Below, one piece after another: positions 49,077-60,352 of a DNA stretch of 64,000 nucleotides (position 1 is its first letter; each line of letters opens with the position of its first letter). The DNA is from Riptortus pedestris (Eukaryota > Arthropoda > Insecta > Hemiptera > Alydidae): positions 65,091,501-65,155,500 of the forward strand of contig CM032233.1 of the NCBI GenBank assembly GCA_019009955.1, given 5' to 3'. The notes under the pieces were generated by a model. That model was not told the DNA's origin, made no database searches, and saw nothing but the letters and a program-made list of their open reading frames with translations. Both the position numbers and the translations under genes were made by a program.

Positions 49077-49153
<77 letters not shown>

Positions 49154-49164
49154 GAGAGAGAGAG
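49071..49164. repeat. (TA)n(GA)n microsatellite
   Basis: TA run to about 49114 then GA run to 49164, at the right border of the fold-back. Confidence 0.95.
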
Positions 49165-50569
49165 GCGAAAAGTAGCCAGTCCTTAAATTCTTGATAATTT
49201 ACAGTCACATTAAGATTAAAATCAATAAATAATATATATTATATTCAAATTAATAAAATTTCGCTTGCCATCAAAGTATACTAGTGAAGGAAACCTTCTG
49301 CACATATAAGAGTGATAAATCCATTCAAATAATCTTCATATCTACCATCTGCCTGAGTGTCACAAACGTAACAGAAGAATGGCTGTCATATATTTTCTGG
49401 AATTTCAGAAGACCACGGAAGAAAGTATGAATGAAATCGCTTCAAAAATAACTGACAGGAGTAAAACAACAAAAAATTACACCTCTAACCCAATACTCAG
49501 TTTACGCTTGAAGAAAATCTCGTGCTTAACAAACAATGATGTTTGTATGAACAATACCCCCATTGAAATTAATGTATGTAGTAGAACCGTCCCGGCAGTT
49601 ATATATTTTTTCTTATATACAAAAAGCTGGGGATATTTATACAAAATGAATTTTTTAAAATGACATGCGGCCGTCCACACATTTTATGATTGCGAGCAGT
49701 ATAATCCTTCCTCTTTTTTATCTTTTCATTTTTTTTTTTTATTCACGAGCATATTTAGTAAAGCGGTCATATTTAAGGGGCTTTCCTTGCATGACTTTGT
49801 AAAACCTGGTTAAGCCCGCCCACATTATGTTCGCTAATAACAGGCGACACCTGGCCGAATAATATTTCACCTGTGTTCTCCTTTATACTCTATATCTGCG
49901 AGTGTTCCAAATGTCCCATTACTACTCGCCTCATACTAAAATCATAGTATATAAAATAATAAAAATAATAATTAAATCCCTTTTCTATTTAATTTTATTT
50001 ATAATTGAGCTTACGTCATTATGAAATTAAACATTTAATATGATTGTATACTTTCAACAACAAATCCATTACAAGTTCTAATAATAGTATTACATTTAAA
50101 TTATAAGTTTTGATTTAGTTGATTTTATTGTATTAATTAAGAGTGTTTATCTGATGGAGAATTTGAATAATTACAGAACTACTGTGCGAGTATCTTGGAG
50201 TTCATTGGTCTGTGGATAACTACTTTCTTAATAAACTTTGAACTGCTTGAAATACTGGTAAAAAGGAAATTAGTTATTGAATATATTCGAATTGATAATT
50301 GTTCCGTTCAAATAATTGTTGAATATTATAATTAAGAAAAGTTATACATATTATTTATTCAACGGGTCAAAATACAAATTTAGTTACGAAACTGATGGAA
50401 ACAGAACAAATATAAAGGAAATAAAGTAAGTGGACCTTTTCAAATTTTTGGAAGCTCTAAAACGTTGACTTCTGTTTCAAATGTATTTGTCATTTCATAG
50501 CTGCTCTTTATGTTGGGGGAATCGTTACCAACTAAAACACCTTCTCTAATAAATAAAATTCATAAGCTA
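49165..50569. other. Unannotated AT-rich stretch
   Basis: The 94-codon plus frame at 49379-49663 (with an overlapping minus frame) has no recognisable motif. Nothing else seen. Confidence 0.4.
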
Positions 50570-51110
50570 ATTGGAGTTTTATTTTTTTTTATTTATTTAT
50601 ACAGGAGCACCCGCATCTTGGCGATTTAGCTGAAAGTTTCACAATGTAAAATGAAAACAAAATTATAGAAAAATAAAAAAAACTGAAATAACAAATAAAA
50701 ATTAAATACAACAGATAATTATTAAATTAAATACTAGTAATAAAGACAATTATTAAACATAAGACATAAACAAACATAGACAAACATTAGACTTGTAATA
50801 AAGACAATAATTTAAAATGATTTTAATAAAAAAATTATGTTACTCCTATATACTAGTACATTTATATTATTTTTTTTTTATTTTATTTATTTAGTTTTGT
50901 ACCCCATAGCGATGGTGATTGGTATTATTTGGATGATATATTTACTCCTTCATGTACTTACCTTTTTTTTTTTTTTTTTGTACTTTAATATTATGGAAAA
51001 TATTTCATTAATATCAAAATAGAATAGTTGTACAGCATGCCTAAAAAGATTTAAAAGGGTTAACTTTTCTTATATTCTTTGGACAAAGCACGGATATGAG
51101 CAAAAATCAG
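50570..51110 (-). mobile_element. LINE family J 3' end, copy 3, with 5' inversion
   Basis: 50570-51015 is the reverse complement of the 3' end of copy 2 (about 63011-63430), including GCTCCTGTATAAATAAATAA and the CCATAGCGATGG block. At 51016 it switches orientation: 51017-51110 matches 62926-63020 directly (ACAGCATGCCTAAAAAGATT, AAAGCACGGATATGAGC). Read on the minus strand this is a 3' segment with its tail preceded by an inverted upstream segment, meeting at the same element position, the signature of twin priming during LINE insertion. No coding part remains. Confidence 0.85.
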
Positions 51111-51687
51111 AATTATTTAAATAAATTCAATTTTTGTTTTCATTTTAGAATAGATGCAACTAGATTGTAAGTTAATTGTCAATTTCATGTGCGGTGAATT
51201 AGATGTTATGGCATGATGTTTGTTATACATACAAAACATCCTGGTCGCTTTAATACAACTATGAATTAAACAACTAAACGTGAGATGCGTTTAACATATT
51301 ATTAAATCCATGGATATTTCTTTCTCGGCCTTTCTTTGATGTGGTTTGATTTATTTTACTTCATAAAATTATGACATTTGAAATTAATAATTAAGGATAT
51401 ATAACTTGTGATTTATGCTTCCCTAATTTCGTGCATGCTGGCCTTTTAAATAGCTCTAAGATCTTGGCAGATATATGGCTTAGTAAAAGCAAATCTATGC
51501 TTTGCATGTATTTACTTTGCATGACGTCTACTGGAGAGGAAATTGGTCTATGTTATTATAACATTCAATGGGTATACCTATATATTGTATATAGTGTTGG
51601 GTTAATTATTGTGGTTTAGTAATTAAATCAAAATTCTATACATTATTTTAAGTTATTATTCTATCTATATATTTATGGTGTTGTGCC
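51111..51687. other. Unannotated stretch
   Basis: Nothing recognised; the 62-codon plus frame at 51431-51619 has no known motif. Confidence 0.4.
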
Positions 51688-51811
51688 AGATGGTGTTTAT
51701 GTTATTTCTACTTACCAAATCTAAAGATACTTAAAAACTATTGTACATTGTGGTTTGCATTTCTTTAAGTATCTTTAGTCTTGGTAAGTAGAAATAACAT
51801 AAACCCCATCT
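51688..51811. repeat. Hairpin, about 48-bp arms
   Basis: Left arm 51688-51735 (AGATGGTGTTTATGTTATTT...) and right arm 51763-51811 are nearly perfect inverted copies. The inner phrase TAAGTATCTTTAGTCTTG also occurs at 48963 inside fold-back copy 2, tying this hairpin to that family. Confidence 0.8.
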
Positions 51812-51829
51812 GTTACAATCTAGTTTAAT

Positions 51830-52006
51830 AACAATGTGCAATATATATAAAGTAGTACCTGTATTTTTTTGCTGCCCTGAAGAAGAGAAAATAAATATTT
51901 TCAAAATATTGGCATAAACTAAGATTTTTACTCCCACACTGACCAAAACTCCAAGAAACAATAACAACGCCATATATAAATATAACCTGGTCGAAAACAT
52001 CATCAC

Positions 52007-52007
<1 letters not shown>
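51830..52007 (-). repeat. Family F element, copy 3, one arm, next to TA repeats
   Basis: Matches the right half of 20066-20389: CAATGTGCAATATATA, GCCCTGAAGAAGAGAAAATA, GGCATAAACTAAGAT, TGACCAAAACTCCAAG and the end GGTCGAAAACATCATCACAA, which abuts (TA)n at 52008-52068. The second half of the stem-loop motif has decayed (TTTTCAAAA instead of TTCTCGAAA). The left arm is absent and the hairpin at 51688-51811 lies there. Confidence 0.75.

Positions 52008-52068
<61 letters not shown>
52008..52068. repeat. (TA)n microsatellite
   Basis: Uninterrupted TA run bordering the terminal sequence of family F copy 3. Confidence 0.95.
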
Positions 52069-52073
<5 letters not shown>

Positions 52074-52081
52074 CATGTATA

Positions 52082-52258
52082 TTAAACATTATGTCTTGCG
52101 ACTGCCCTCACTGCGGAGGTAGTTGTGAGATAGTCAGGACAGTCGTAATGAATGTAAGAGTGAAACGAGCAGTTTAGAAATGGATAGCCCCTGAAGAGGT
52201 GGCATGTAAACCACGAAACGTGGAGGGGAATATCAATAAAGTTTACAGGAAAAAAAAA
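52082..52258 (+). mobile_element. Retroelement tail with hammerhead-like stem-loop
   Basis: Short segment ending ATATCAATAAAGTTTACAGG plus a poly-A run (52248-52257), so it looks like the 3' end of a retroposed RNA. At 52191-52218 it reads CTGAAGA-G-GTGG-catgtaaa-CCAC-GAAA, a stem-loop with the conserved CTGANGA and GAAA spacing. CCCC before and GGGG after (52188-52191 and 52224-52227) could pair. No coding frame. Family unknown; a Penelope-like element fragment is one possibility. Confidence 0.5.
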
Positions 52259-52328
52259 GGATTTTATTGGCGACCCAATTCAATGAAAATATGAAAAACA
52301 TATAAATAATATTGGGTCCAGAATAATA

Positions 52329-52339
52329 AGTATATATAT

Positions 52340-52384
<45 letters not shown>
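52329..52384. repeat. TA/CA/TA microsatellite
   Basis: TATATATA, then CACACACA, then a longer TA run, ending just before the family T repeat. Confidence 0.9.
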
Positions 52385-52387
<3 letters not shown>

Positions 52388-52424
52388 TGAAATGGTATCA
52401 TCAATTTCTTGGCTTTGGTGTCTG

Positions 52425-53360
52425 TATATTTGTTACCTTTTCACGCCCAAACTACTGAACCGAAATTTATGAAACTCAGTACGTACATTACTATTAACCC
52501 AAATTAGACTATAGGCTGTACTATTATTCTCAGAGACGAACGGAAGTGAGGGTTTTAAATGAGGCCTGAAATGAAACATTGCGACATTTCGATTCCTATT
52601 GGTTTTTCGGTAATGATGCACATAATCAAAGTTGTTTAGTGTGTTGTTTAACGTTCGTTATATACACTTCTGTCGTATACTAAAGTATAAATTAAATATA
52701 GGCTATTAACTACAGCGGGAGTCTATAAGTTCATTGGGTACCAACAATACACAGTATGTGTGTCGGTAATAAATAGCTCCTCCTTGATTATAATCTATAT
52801 TAAGATTTTTAGGAACGAACAGGAGTGGGGTTGTAATGGAATCATGAAATGGAATACCACCATACTTATTTCGTTTCCTATTGGTTTCTTGACAAATATG
52901 CACGACAAAAGCTGTTTAATTTAGAGCGAAGTACACTTTTGCCGTACACGCTGAAAAACTATTATTATAGGGCTCCTACGATTAAGACGAACTGTAAAAA
53001 AACTCGGTACTTGAATTAGTATTAAATCCTCCATGAAAATAAGCTATATTAAAATTTCTAGGAAGAACAGGAGTGGTTGTTGTAAGGGAGGTATTTAATG
53101 AAAAATCAAGGTATTTCGTTTCCTATTGGGTGTTGGCAAATACCTACTTAACAAATGTCACGTAATTTACTATTTAGATTGATTTTTTTATTTGCATTTT
53201 TGTCGTATAGCAATTCATAAAGCAAGTAATTTGCTTAGACATTTTGTTACAGTTACCAACTCTCTCCCATGTATAGAATTATTAAACTTGGCACGTCGAT
53301 AGATTAACACATTTTCATTGAACTTCTTAAATCCATATTAATATTTAAAGCCATTATCAG
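52425..53360 (+). repeat. Tandem-unit repeat family T, copy 2
   Basis: Same family as 32140-33365 in the opposite orientation, here without the MITE. It starts near TATTTGTTACCTTTTCACGC with ACTACTGAACCG. Three diverged units begin near 52533, 52812 and 53061; each has CGAACAGGAGTG, a stretch with ATGAAATG, TTTCGTTTCCTATTGG and GCAC. No convincing coding capacity. Confidence 0.7.
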
Positions 53361-53389
53361 GCTGAAGTATATTTACCCGAAGTCCTTAG

Positions 53390-53815
53390 CTAGTTTATCT
53401 TATAACTGAATGGAGTGACCATGCAGTAAACAGGATAAAACTGTACCAATGAGGAGATCTGCAGGATTAGACTAAACGGAAATTTCTGCAATGTAGAGTG
53501 CATACTCATACGTAATGGTGAAACAGTAGAAAAAAAAATATTTTCCAATATGCACGAATAATATTTAATTTTGAAGCCTAAATAGTATTTATCGAATGCA
53601 TTGCAAGATAAGCAATCATGGATGAGAACTATAGACCAGCTGCTATTCTTCATAGTTAACAAGAGTTTTCCTGTGGTATTGAGTTTTGAACTGTAGAGTT
53701 GCTGTAGTATGAAGCTATCGAGTTCATGAATACAAAGTTTCATACAAGGAGATTCATAAAGAAACATGAATAAGCCCTGGCTACCAGACTGGAAACCAAA
53801 AAGACTAAAATTCAA
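53390..53815 (-). CDS. Orphan ORF, 141 residues, unrecognised
   Basis: Longest minus-strand frame not made of TA repeat, starting with ATG at 53815 next to the SINE target duplication. The product is rich in Ser, Leu, Phe and Cys and has no motif I recognise (LYESPCMKLCIHELDSFIL, then SWSIVLIHDCLSC). It may be the antisense of a decayed retroelement frame or chance. No promoter or splice evidence. Confidence 0.15.
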   Translation of the reverse strand: MNFSLFGFQSGSQGLFMFLYESPCMKLCIHELDSFILQQLYSSKLNTTGKLLLTMKNSSWSIVLIHDCLSCNAFDKYYLGFKIKYYSCILENIFFSTVSPLRMSMHSTLQKFPFSLILQISSLVQFYPVYCMVTPFSYKIN

Positions 53816-53817
53816 TA

Positions 53818-54047
53818 TTTGCGGCTCAGGTTAGCCATGTGAGTTAAAGCGTTGACCTTAATCTCACATGCTAAACCTAGAGTGGCGAGTTCGATTCTCG
53901 TCTGGGCAAAGGAAATTATTTAGTGACGAAATTCATTAAATAACATCCTAAGTCCCACCCTGGCTAGAAAAGGGTGGTAACCTGTAGATAACCCGTCCCA
54001 ATTAGCCTTAGTTGCAAAAAGTGGACGCTAATAAATAATAATAATAA
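53818..54047 (+). mobile_element. tRNA-derived SINE with 12-bp target duplications
   Basis: A tRNA-like head, GGCTCAGGTTAGCCATGTGA (box A region) and GAGTTCGATTCTCGTCTGG (box B), is followed by a body (CCCACCCTGGCTAGAAAAGG, AACCCGTCCCAATTAGCC) and a tail of AAT units. The duplications TAAAATTCAATA at 53806-53817 and 54048-54059 are identical. RNA polymerase III transcription from the two boxes is expected of such elements; mobilisation would depend on a LINE in trans. Confidence 0.88.
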
Positions 54048-54059
54048 TAAAATTCAATA

Positions 54060-54929
54060 ACTACTAGGAGCTCCAACCATGTTTCTTATTTACAGTTTCA
54101 GCACGAAGGAGGGAGGCAAGTCGAGTTCAACAATTTTTTAAACACCTTTTCGAAAAACATTTTCAATAGGGATAAAGTCTGTTATCATAAAATTTGACGT
54201 AGGACGGTACATAGATCCAGCCCCTAACCCACATGGAGTCACTTGTTATGTCAGCCGTTTACTAGCCAGCTTATTAATTTTGCTTTCTGTGGTGATTATC
54301 TAATTTCTGTAATGGAATAAATAATTTTTTGTGAATCTGACGGAACAAGAAAAGTCATGACCACCCACTTGGGAGGTAGTAAATATATATTTGGCTACCA
54401 TTTTTAATGTCTATATTCAATCTATAAATAGATAAAAGTGGACAAATAAGATTACCCAATCTTGGCACTTCTAATGTATGTTAGTATTATTTCAATAACA
54501 ATAATTCATTATTGTTATTTATTCAAAGTAATGACAAATTTCAATATAAATAAGTCTGATGGAAGTATCTTATTACACGAATTTCCTAATTTAATATATT
54601 TTTGAGTGTCCATCAAAACTCAATCTAGGAGTGTAAAGCATCAAAGTTTATCTAGAAAGTAAAAGAAATGTTTTAATAATTCTTTTTAAGATTAAATAAA
54701 AATATTAGTATTATTTTGCTAAAAAGTATTGTAACAATTAACTGCAATTGCTTGAACATAAAATTGTCTATTTTTTAGGTATTTTAAATACGATAGAATT
54801 AAATGAGATTAGGATAGTTCACACCAAATTTAAGCGATTGTATAGTAATTGGGTTTATTGTTGAGCATTGCCCATAACTAAGGTTTCAAAAAGACCATTA
54901 GTATTAAAAACGATAATGAATATTATCCC
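54060..54929. other. Unannotated AT-rich stretch
   Basis: Nothing recognised. Confidence 0.45.
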
Positions 54930-55255
54930 CCCCCCTACCACTTGGAGTTGCACGGGCTGAGAAGTACCTAGGTGCTGCCAAGAGTTAAAGAAGAACCTAT
55001 TGGGGAGATTGCCACAGATAACACGGTGAATTAATTATCCTTGCTGCTGTGGGATGGTGTTTTCTTTGTTAAAGACAGTCGGTAGCTACTTAATTGTCTC
55101 AAGATGCTGAGTGGCTACAGGGGACGGGATGTAAGCCCAACTTCGAAGCCCGATAATAGCTCTGATAAATAAAATTTATTAAGCAATCCCAGGTCTTGAA
55201 CCTATGACCTCTAGGAAAGTAATCTAATTGGTTATAAACTTCATTCCCCTCCCTC
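54930..55255 (-). mobile_element. Possible second tRNA-derived SINE
   Basis: On the minus strand TAACCAATTAGATTAC followed 30 bases later by GGTTCAAGACC resembles tRNA boxes A and B (box B fits GGTTCRANNCC exactly). A GC-richer body follows (GGGCTTACATCCCGTCCCCT, CAGCCCGTGCAACTCC). I see no target duplication or A-rich tail, so the call is tentative. Confidence 0.4.
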
Positions 55256-55641
55256 CTCTTGGAACAGACCAGATATTAAAGAAAATAGTCTTTCATTAAA
55301 GTTATTCTAATACAAGAAGTGTTCATTGAAGCCTAAATTTGTGGACGTACGTACCGCGTGGGTATTTTAGTTGCCCAAGGTGAAAGCTAAGAACAATATG
55401 TTTCAAATAGAATAGCAGTTCAATACTTGACCCAATTTCTACCTTCCACTTTCTGCTATTCTCTGTTTATGTAGCTAAAATTCATTACCAGTGTCGAAAC
55501 ATGGCATCTATAATGAAACTATAAATACAAAGATTTAAATTTATCAATAAATAAATTTCAGTCTTTATATCACCTAGAAAGATACGTTTATAAACTTCAA
55601 ATATGCACTCAGAAGAGAGTCTACAGTGGGTGTAAAAAGAA
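55256..55641. other. Unannotated stretch
   Basis: Nothing recognised. Confidence 0.4.
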
Positions 55642-56092
55642 TAAAAAGTCTGTCACGCAGGAGTTGTGTGAACTAAGCAGATTTCCCACGAGCTTCTATG
55701 TGATCACAACTCATCATCTATTCTCTATTTCTCTTGTCATAAGAAGGCTATATGAACAGGGAACGAAATACCAGCTGGAAATGAGATCATTTTTGACGTA
55801 GTTACTCAAAGTCAAAATCACATGAGTAGCAGAAGGGTTTAACTTGGGGAGGACTGACTAGGAAAATCAATTATCTCCGTTAATGTTTGAGATAAATAAA
55901 AAGTGCACAAACATTATAGGAAATTAAATTTGAAATCGATTGGCTGCATATTTTTCGACCCGATTCATAATAACTTAGATATTGAGACTTTTCGGTTTTC
56001 CTTCCGTCTAACGCACGGTCCAATTATAGTCATTACCAGGCATAATCTTTATAATGCAAGAAACAGTTAAATATCGTATTGTTTGATGAAAT
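55642..56092 (+). mobile_element. Family H copy, module D, left part
   Basis: Left end AAAAAGTCTGTCACGCAGGA, AAGCAGATTTCCCACGAGC, module D (TCTATGTGATCACAACTC), GAGTAGCAGAAGGGTTTAAC, core (TTTTCGACCCGATTCATAAT), CAGTTAAATATCGTATTG. No right end. Confidence 0.7.
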
Positions 56093-56179
56093 CATGTAGA
56101 TTACAACCTAAAATCTTTATTGTTGACGTCACACAGAACATATTTGAGTATATATACAATGAATAGTAAAAATACAATG

Positions 56180-56300
56180 AAGATAAGAATTGATATTTAA
56201 CCTTGAAATTAAATGTTTCATGATATAACAGCTTAAAGTTCATATGAAATAAGATAGAAGAGGCCTTATTGAAGATTGAATATTGAAAAAATAAAAATGT
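56180..56300 (+). mobile_element. Family H module B scrap
   Basis: GATATTTAACCTTGAAATTA, TTCATGATATAACAGCTTAA and AGATTGAATATTGAAAAAAT follow the order of module B at 21890-21970. It lies downstream of the module D copy in the same orientation. Confidence 0.5.
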
Positions 56301-56302
56301 TT

Positions 56303-56305
<3 letters not shown>

Positions 56306-56356
<51 letters not shown>

Positions 56357-56451
56357 TGATATATATATAATTCTACTGAACGTATGTATGTCACTGAACT
56401 CCTCCTAAACGACTGCACCGATGTGAATGAATTTTTTTGTAAAAATTTTGT

Positions 56452-56523
<72 letters not shown>

Positions 56524-56540
56524 ATCTATCTATCTACTAC
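56306..56540. repeat. (TA)n and (CT)n microsatellites
   Basis: TA run at 56306-56355, then about 90 bp of non-repetitive DNA, then a CT run at 56457-56510 passing into CTAT units. The frame over the CT run (SLSLSL) is an artefact. Confidence 0.9.
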
Positions 56541-58840
56541 CTTTATCTCTACCTCTGTATATAGATATAAATATATAATTTTCATCACCTGTGTAGGATA
56601 GATTGACTTTTTTTAGGTTTCATAATTATAATAAAGTCATTTTTATGCCACCCTGTCAATACGATTCGATGTGCATATGTCAGTTAATGCAATTATAAGT
56701 TTCAAATGAGAAGGGTTCAACTTAACCATTATTTAATACAAAAATGATGTTTCATGTTCGTGATAAAAGTATAGTTCTCATGTTGATATTATTGCGGTAC
56801 GATTATATCTAATTCATAACACTAATGAAATTTCGTTGAACAGTGGTTTCTCATTTCATAATTATTAATAATACATTTTCATTAAATGAAATCTGTAATT
56901 TTAGAATTAAATGGAAACAAAATGGCTTTAAGTCCATAATAGAGAATTAATAATAGGACGATATTTTCTAAAATTGAGTTGATTTCATATTCTCCCTTTT
57001 ATTTAACACTGAATAACATTGTTATATCCATAGATGGCCAGGGGATTATTGCTGTTATTACAAACCTTAAGAGAATGAGACAAAATCCATTTATTAATAA
57101 TTAATGTTAAATCATAATACATCTAAAATGTTTTCGGTACACTTTAACGACTAATTAAAAATTTAAAAAAAATTAAATTCCTCCATAGCACGTTTAAATA
57201 ATATATTGAAAATATTTTTCAAATCCAAAAGTATATCCTCAACATCTTACTATCATCCCATAAAACGTTATATTAAATTTGATAATCTTGTAAAGTCTTT
57301 AAATTTATGCCATCAAGTTTTATTTTAATTATCTCGCTTTAATATTCACCTGAAATTACTTTATTATTGAAATGCGTTTTAAATATTGAAAAATCATGAA
57401 ATAACTATACTTCATACTCCAACATTTTCCATTAATTAACATAATATTAAATAGATTCAATTGGCTCCAATAGAGCCGGAAAGAGTTTCACTCCTGAAAA
57501 TGGTAGGATTATCTCAAAATATGCACGTTTGTGTTTATCTTTTTCCAGAATTATGTGTTGCAATGTTTTTGCAAAATAAGTTAACGTGATCTTTCTTGTT
57601 TGGTTTATAAATATAGAAGGAAAAGACATAATTTATTGTTCTCTTTGCTATTTAAAATAATATGAGTTACCAAAATGCTTAACATGAAGAATGTGGACTT
57701 TGCAATACAAAGTGTTATATTAGTTTTAGTTTTATTTTATTTATCAATTGAAAATATTTACATTACATTCATTGATTAATATTATTAGGTAATTGCCTTT
57801 AAGTAATTAACATTGTTTAACACTATAAAATCAATAAAATCGCCAGTTTCTCACTAGAGGAGTTCATGCACGAGCGATGGAGAAGGATACAGGACCCAAA
57901 TTTAGTTCACCTGACGGAAGGTGACAACCTTAAAAGTCACTTCCAATGATTCATATTTTGGTTATAACAGCAAAAGAAGAGGCAGCCGTCATTTTAGGTG
58001 CTTTGAAGTTGAGCAGGACGAGTTGTTCTGGTACGAATTTGCATTTCAGGGTTAGGGTTATTGGATAAAACTTGGCTTGGCATGGAACTTGGAGAAACGG
58101 TCCGGAATTAATTCTCAGTTAAAAGGACATTGAAATCTTTATGAAGAGCACAGTTTGTAGCATAATTAGAGGCGACGGCGGTGCTGAGGACATTTGACAA
58201 CAATATAGCACCAAAAAAAATGAAACTCGATATTTTAAATATTAACCACTTAAGAAGGCTTTTTCTTGAATGGAAACATTTAGAATAGAAGATTGTTCTG
58301 TATATACACAGTGTTTGGGTAGTGTATTTGTAAGGATAGCTAATAATTTAAGAATTTTTAAATGAGTGAGTACCATTTCAATTTTGGCTAATAGGAATGT
58401 GTTATCTGAAGTCACAATACTTTTCAGCATGCGTTTAATACTCTGCAGTATTCATAGTGAAACAAAATTATTATAATACATTACTTAGGTGTACCAGTTA
58501 TTTTAAATATATTATGATAATAATTATGATTGAAACAATATCTACTTCTCACATGTAATATATCATAAAGGAAACTAATTTATACTTTAGTTCCAAGTTT
58601 TTAACTACTGGGAATTCCCTTCGCCTGCGTAATAAACTTCAAATATTTTTTAAAGTTAATGAACCTGTCTTGGAGGAAGAATAGACCGCATGAAAGCTTA
58701 AAATGTAGCCATATAAATTACCTTTTACTACTAGGGCGTTTCTGAAAGTTCGTTTTGTAAAATGAATTCTGAAAATCTTATTAAACAGAGCAGTTAAGAA
58801 ACTCTTTACTTAATTATAAACTATATTTTTCCAAGTATTG

Positions 58841-58843
<3 letters not shown>
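56541..58843. other. Unannotated, longest repeat-free stretch
   Basis: About 2.3 kb of AT-rich DNA with no family H, fold-back or LINE sequence recognised. A slightly GC-richer patch lies at 57845-58160. Frames at 57447-57629 and 58242-58430 are short and unrecognised. Confidence 0.45.

Positions 58844-58888
<45 letters not shown>
58844..58888. repeat. (TA)n microsatellite
   Basis: TA run 50 bp before a reverse family H copy, outside the element. Confidence 0.9.
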
Positions 58889-58890
<2 letters not shown>

Positions 58891-58936
58891 CGGCTGACTA
58901 TTTTATTTCCTCTATAACATACACGATATTTAACTT

Positions 58937-59492
58937 TTAGCAGATTTTCCTTAAGGGAAATCAACTATTCAGGTCGTACTCATGAAGTCAGTTATATAAA
59001 TATTTGTCTTAACGCTCGAGCGTTCGCAATTTTTGTTTGATCGTTACTAAACTTGATATTAAAGGTTTTATGTAAAACTAAAAATCAAGTTCGTTAATGG
59101 AAATCCTACCGATAGGAGGGGGAGTTTAAAGGGCGAAGGGATTTCGAAAATTCTTAATATCTCCGTTATTATGCGTCGGATCGAAAATTTGTGGTTCTAT
59201 ACAAATTTATTGTATTACAAATGTAATGTTCTATAAATGTTGCCATGTACATTTTGTCACTATCTTGAATATTACTCGAGATATTTGCATTGTTTTAGTT
59301 TTCAGCCTTCTGTAAACCCCATTCCTACTCATGTCATATTAACAATAAGCTGTCATATTATGAAGCAAATTATTTGAAGCCTAAATCCAAAATATAGTTC
59401 TCATTGAACTTTTATGTTTCCAATAAATTCAAATACGTGACTCAAGTGGGAAATGTGCTTAACTGATGCAACCCCTGCGTGACGGACTTTTT
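58937..59492 (-). mobile_element. Family H copy, module B, complete but shortened
   Basis: Reverse copy with palindrome TTTTCCTTAAGGGAAA, deletion from ACTCATGA straight to a few TA units (the GATCCTACC/GATGACGAAA block is gone), CGAGCGTTCGCAATTTTTG, core, module B and left end GCAACCCCTGCGTGACGGAC. Confidence 0.88.
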
Positions 59493-60292
59493 ATGTTATA
59501 AGAATGATTATAAAAGTGAATACTCCACCACATACTCAGTATTATGATTGTAGTGGAATGGAATGCGAACCCAAACCAATGTAGTTTCACTTAGGAATAT
59601 TATGAAAACGTTTTAGTTTAATGTTCATTAATATTTTCCTTATCATTTAATGTCATTTTTCGTCCGCCCTTGGAATTTGATAATTAAATTATATTTTTGA
59701 TGTACTTTAAATAATTCATTTAATTTTACACCCACGTTAAAATTTGTAAGAGTATTATGTTGGTTAATAAATGGATTGATATTCTGACAGTTGTTTGTAG
59801 TCAGATTATGAAAGGGGGCACTTTGATGCTGAATTCGATTGTATTAAAGGTAGGGTGATTTAGAGCAGTTGGTAAAGGACTAGACGAGGGGATGTTCTCT
59901 AAGCCTCCACTAAATTAAACCAATTCTGTTTGAATGCGTTAAGTCTAATTTAAGTCTGACAGAAGGAAGAAGCTGCATCTCTTACTTGGAATTTAGCCTA
60001 GTCTAAAGCCCCTCGAAACCTTAATGAGTTATTAACCTTTTACATATTTCACAAAGTAATTAACTCGAGCTGTATCGCTGATATGTATATTAATTTTTAC
60101 TCAGCAATTATGGAGTTAAACGTAGTGAAGCGCTAGTCTATGGGTAAACCCATAATGTGAATTTTTTTTAAATAACTACGCATTTATATTGTAATAAAGC
60201 TAACAGGTTATTCTATTCCGAATTCTATTTATGGTTCGTCAACATTTGAATGATTTTTTACTATAAGGAACAATAAAAAGGCCTTTTCCTCT
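59493..60292. other. Unannotated stretch
   Basis: Nothing recognised. Confidence 0.45.
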
Positions 60293-60316
60293 ACTGATTT
60301 TTTAATATTATGCAGA

Positions 60317-60352
60317 GTGCACTTTCGGAGTCAACGCTCCATCTTCAGTGCA
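60317..60352 (-). other. Hammerhead-like stem-loop motif
   Basis: On the minus strand: TGCAC, then (sharing its C) CTGAAGA-T-GGAG-cgttga-CTCC-GAAA (60348 back to 60323), then GTGCA. The inner stem is 4 bp perfect. The outer TGCAC/GTGCA can also pair, which leaves an asymmetric internal loop with the hammerhead-type conserved bases. Same layout as at 20292, 48980 and 52191. Confidence 0.5.

Noticed and set aside
53860..53915. Functional tRNA gene at the box A/B sequence
   Set aside because: The head continues into a SINE body, ends in an AAT tail and is bounded by target duplications; no proper acceptor stem closes the structure.
54906..54925. C-run as a telomeric or structural element
   Set aside because: A single short homopolymer; similar runs occur in family H poly-C blocks and carry no specific signal.
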